Source: an uncultured Faecalibacterium sp.
Lineage (GTDB): Bacteria; Bacillota; Clostridia; Oscillospirales; Ruminococcaceae
Reading direction: 5' to 3'
Assembly: GCA_945982465.1 (NCBI GenBank)
Contig: CAMFSB010000077.1
Location: 1 to 7,386 of the forward strand
Length of the DNA stretch: 7,386 nt
Under the pieces are notes generated by a model that saw only the letters and a program-made list of their open reading frames with translations, did no database searches and had not been told where the DNA came from. Both the position numbers and the translations under genes were made by a program. Position 1 is the stretch's first letter; each line of letters opens with the position of its first letter. This document shows, in pieces, positions 5,692 to 7,386 of the stretch.

Positions 5692-6825
5692 TTATGTTCT
5701 CTGATAAAAATCCGTAACCGCCTGCACCACGGCCGCAGCGTCGCTGCGGGCAAGGCCATAGTAAAGCGGCAGCCGCACAAGGCGCTCGCTTTCGGCAGTC
5801 GTATACACATCCTCACCGTCAAAGCGGCCGTAAATACGGCCCGCCGGCGCGGAATGCAGCGGAATATAATGGAACACCGCCTGCACTCCCCGCATTTTGA
5901 GGAACGCGATCAGGGCCGTGCGCTCTTCCAGGTCTTTCGCCTTGAGATAGAACATGTGCGCATTGTGGGTGCAGTGGCCCGGGATCACAGGCAGCTGCAC
6001 CAGGCCTTTTTCCTCCAGCGGCAGCAGGCTGTCGTGATAGAATTGCCACGACGCCATACGGTCGTCCTGGATCTCTTTGGCGCGCTCCAGCTGCGGCCAG
6101 AGGAATGCCGCATTCAGGTCGCTTGGCAGGTAGCTGGAACCCGCCGCCACCCAGGTGTACTTGTCCACCTGGCCGCGGAAAAATTTGGCGCGGTTGGTGC
6201 CCTTTTCGCGCACGATCTCCGCGCGCTCGGCCATTCCGGCATCGCGGATCAGCAACGCCCCGCCTTCGCCCATGGAGAAATTCTTGGTTTCGTGAAAGGA
6301 AAGGCAGCCGTACTCGCCAAAGGTGCCCAGCGCTTTGCCCTTGTAAAAAGCGCAGATGCCCTGAGCGGCGTCCTCGATCACGCGCAGGCCGTAGTGTTCG
6401 GCAATTTCCAGAATGGTATCCATTTCACAGCCCACGCCCGCATAATGCACCGGGCAGATGGCGCGGGTCTTATCGGTCACGGCGGCCGCGATCTTTTTCT
6501 CGTCAATGTTCATTGTGTCCGGCCGCACATCCACAAAGACGCAGGTAGCCCCCCGCAGCGCAAAGGCATCGGCGGTGGAAACAAAGGTGTAGCTGGGCAT
6601 GATCACCTCGTCGCCGGGCTTGATATCGCACAAAAGCGCGGCCATTTCGGTGGCGTGGGTGCAGCTGGTGGTCAGCAGCGCCGCCGCGCTGCCGGTATTT
6701 TCCTTCAGCCATTCGTTGCACAGCCTGGTAAAGCCGCCGTCGCCCGAGATCTTTTGGGAGGCTACTGCCTGCTTCATATAGTCAAACGCTTCCGGCATGC
6801 AGGCCGGTACATTGAAGCTGATCAC
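5692..6825 (-). CDS. wecE: dTDP-4-amino-4,6-dideoxygalactose transaminase (WecE/RffA)
   Basis: This 377-residue PLP enzyme of the DegT/DnrJ/EryC1/StrS family is predicted to convert dTDP-4-keto-6-deoxyglucose plus glutamate to dTDP-Fuc4N. It matches E. coli WecE (376 aa) by recall along the whole length: SGDGGFTRLC (27-36), EVIMPSYTFVSTADAF (73-88), VFVDVRPDTMNIDE (96-109), VHYAGVGCEMDTI (126-138), EDAAQG (151-156, Asp152 for the PLP ring nitrogen), SFHETKN (176-182, Lys181 forming the Schiff base), REKGTNRAKFFRGQVDKYTW (206-225), and AVFHYIPLHSAPAG (316-329). The loop after the lysine (MGEGG) is one residue shorter than in E. coli. The GTG start at 6825 follows AAAGGAGA with a seven-base spacer, giving an N terminus MISFNVPA aligned with E. 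coli MIPFNAPP. No rml genes for the precursor, nor a wecD acetyltransferase for the product, are visible in the window. Confidence 0.94.
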   Translation of the reverse strand: MISFNVPACMPEAFDYMKQAVASQKISGDGGFTRLCNEWLKENTGSAAALLTTSCTHATEMAALLCDIKPGDEVIMPSYTFVSTADAFALRGATCVFVDVRPDTMNIDEKKIAAAVTDKTRAICPVHYAGVGCEMDTILEIAEHYGLRVIEDAAQGICAFYKGKALGTFGEYGCLSFHETKNFSMGEGGALLIRDAGMAERAEIVREKGTNRAKFFRGQVDKYTWVAAGSSYLPSDLNAAFLWPQLERAKEIQDDRMASWQFYHDSLLPLEEKGLVQLPVIPGHCTHNAHMFYLKAKDLEERTALIAFLKMRGVQAVFHYIPLHSAPAGRIYGRFDGEDVYTTAESERLVRLPLYYGLARSDAAAVVQAVTDFYQRT

Positions 6826-6832
6826 GCTGTTC

Positions 6833-6841
6833 TCTCCTTTA
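6833..6841 (-). promoter_or_regulatory. Ribosome binding site of wecE overlapping the upstream stop codon
   Basis: The stop TAA of the preceding membrane-protein gene (6841-6839) runs into AAAGGAGA (6840-6833), which stands seven bases before the GTG start. A ribosome finishing the first gene sits on the binding site of the next, so the two are likely translationally coupled. This also supports the GTG at 6825 as the start. Confidence 0.8.
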
Positions 6842-7386
6842 CGATTGCATCAATACCGCATAAATGCGTACGTCACAGCCTTGATAGACACAAGGGAATG
6901 TCTGCATCAAAACCTCTTCGCTGCCCGGCTCCTGCCGGCTGAATACAAGATGGGTTATGCCGTAGCGGGCACACAGCTCCCGCAGTGTTGCCGGGTCGGT
7001 GTCCGGCGCAAACAGCAGCGAGTTCACTTCCCTGCGCTCATTGACCCACATCCACGGCGCCAGATCCGCCACATATCCGTAGCCTTCCATAAAAGCCTGC
7101 CGCCCCGAAAACGCGGTGTACACATTGGAGATGCCGTCGGTATGCACCGCGTCGGAATGGATGCGGTTGGTGGCAAACATCGTGGCGGCTCCGTCGGTGT
7201 TGTCATGCAGCCAGATCATAGCGGCTTCGTCATCGGCGGTAATCACCGTGGGATAGGGGTATTTTTCCAGCACCCCCACATCCCGCAGAAAACACCGCAG
7301 GCCGCTGCCCCCGCACCAGATGTAAAAGCAAAGCGCGGTGACCACCGCCACAGCGGCACCGCCTGCCGCCAGCAGCCGGCAGGCAC
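6839..7386 (-). CDS. C-terminal part of a membrane protein with an outer domain, possible GT-C glycosyltransferase (5' end missing)
   Basis: 181 complete codons are visible and the frame stays open to the right edge, so the gene starts outside; the GTG at 7351 lies inside a membrane helix and is not a plausible start. The visible part opens with a hydrophobic helix (about RLLAAGGAAVAVVTALCFYIW) and continues as a ~155-residue soluble domain, probably outside the membrane. Notable stretches are EKYPYPTVITADDEAAMIWL, TMFATNRIHSD, YTAFSGRQAFMEGYGYVADL, RREVNSLLFAPDT and CARYGITHLVFSRQ. ATNR, AFSGRQ-like and YGITHLV segments are, to my recollection, seen in the C-terminal domains of large polytopic membrane proteins of the GT-C/YfhO-like kind. 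I cannot name the family with certainty. First visible gene of the operon, 13 bp before wecE; a role in transferring the flipped sugar outside the cell would fit but is unproven. Confidence 0.8.
   Translation of the reverse strand, partial: ACRLLAAGGAAVAVVTALCFYIWCGGSGLRCFLRDVGVLEKYPYPTVITADDEAAMIWLHDNTDGAATMFATNRIHSDAVHTDGISNVYTAFSGRQAFMEGYGYVADLAPWMWVNERREVNSLLFAPDTDPATLRELCARYGITHLVFSRQEPGSEEVLMQTFPCVYQGCDVRIYAVLMQS

Noticed and set aside
4916..5704. 262-codon plus-strand open frame over the ATP-grasp gene
   Set aside because: It is antisense to the ATP-grasp gene, with no plausible protein features.
5587..6942. 451-codon plus-strand open frame over wecE
   Set aside because: It is antisense to wecE, whose full-length match to the E. 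coli enzyme leaves no doubt about the coding strand.
7349..7351. GTG at 7351 as the start of the first gene
   Set aside because: The frame is open to the window edge, the GTG lies within a transmembrane helix, and there is no binding site upstream.
1..7386. CRISPR arrays, tRNA/rRNA genes, insertion sequences
   Set aside because: I saw no regularly spaced repeats, no tRNA-like cloverleaf segments, no transposase motifs and no flanking inverted repeats.

Overview
The window looks like a GC-rich member of the Clostridia, most plausibly an Oscillospiraceae/Ruminococcaceae gut bacterium of the Faecalibacterium/Subdoligranulum kind. This is inferred from three things: a PcrA helicase of the clostridial type with a long insert after the Walker A region, strong Shine-Dalgarno sites with some GTG starts, and high GC in coding DNA. 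The assignment is by recall of protein families, not by a database search. Every real gene is on the minus strand. The long plus-strand reading frames are antisense shadows that arise because these GC-rich genes rarely use TTA, CTA or TCA codons.

Right part (7386 down to 2881), one tightly packed operon of six genes, listed in the direction of transcription: (1) the C-terminal end of a membrane protein with a last transmembrane helix and an outer domain, cut by the right edge; (2) a WecE/RffA-type sugar aminotransferase that makes dTDP-4-amino-4,6-dideoxygalactose (Fuc4N); (3) an ATP-grasp carboxylate-amine ligase of unknown substrate; (4) a GtrB/ArnC-type polyprenyl-phosphate glycosyltransferase with two C-terminal membrane helices; (5) and (6) two small four-helix SMR/EamA-like proteins resembling the ArnE/ArnF flippase halves. 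Gaps are 13, 2 and 5 bp, then there are overlaps of 17 and 8 bp. A strong intrinsic terminator at 2706-2751 closes the operon. Its promoter lies beyond the right edge.

Together these genes read as a surface-glycan decoration pathway: make an amino sugar nucleotide, possibly attach an acyl or aminoacyl group by the ATP-grasp enzyme, load a sugar onto undecaprenyl phosphate, flip it with the SMR pair, and transfer it outside the cell, perhaps by the truncated membrane protein. The logic parallels the Gram-negative arn (lipid A aminoarabinose) system and the three-component Gtr systems. The ligase placed where an acetyl- or formyltransferase would be expected is the most interesting part.

Left part (2650 down to 1): a separate transcription unit with its own promoter (-35 at 2645-2650, -10 at 2622-2627) carrying pcrA/uvrD, the housekeeping 3'-5' DNA helicase. 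The gene runs off the left edge. Its last ~60 visible bases are almost pure G/C and look like corrupted base calls at a contig end rather than real sequence.
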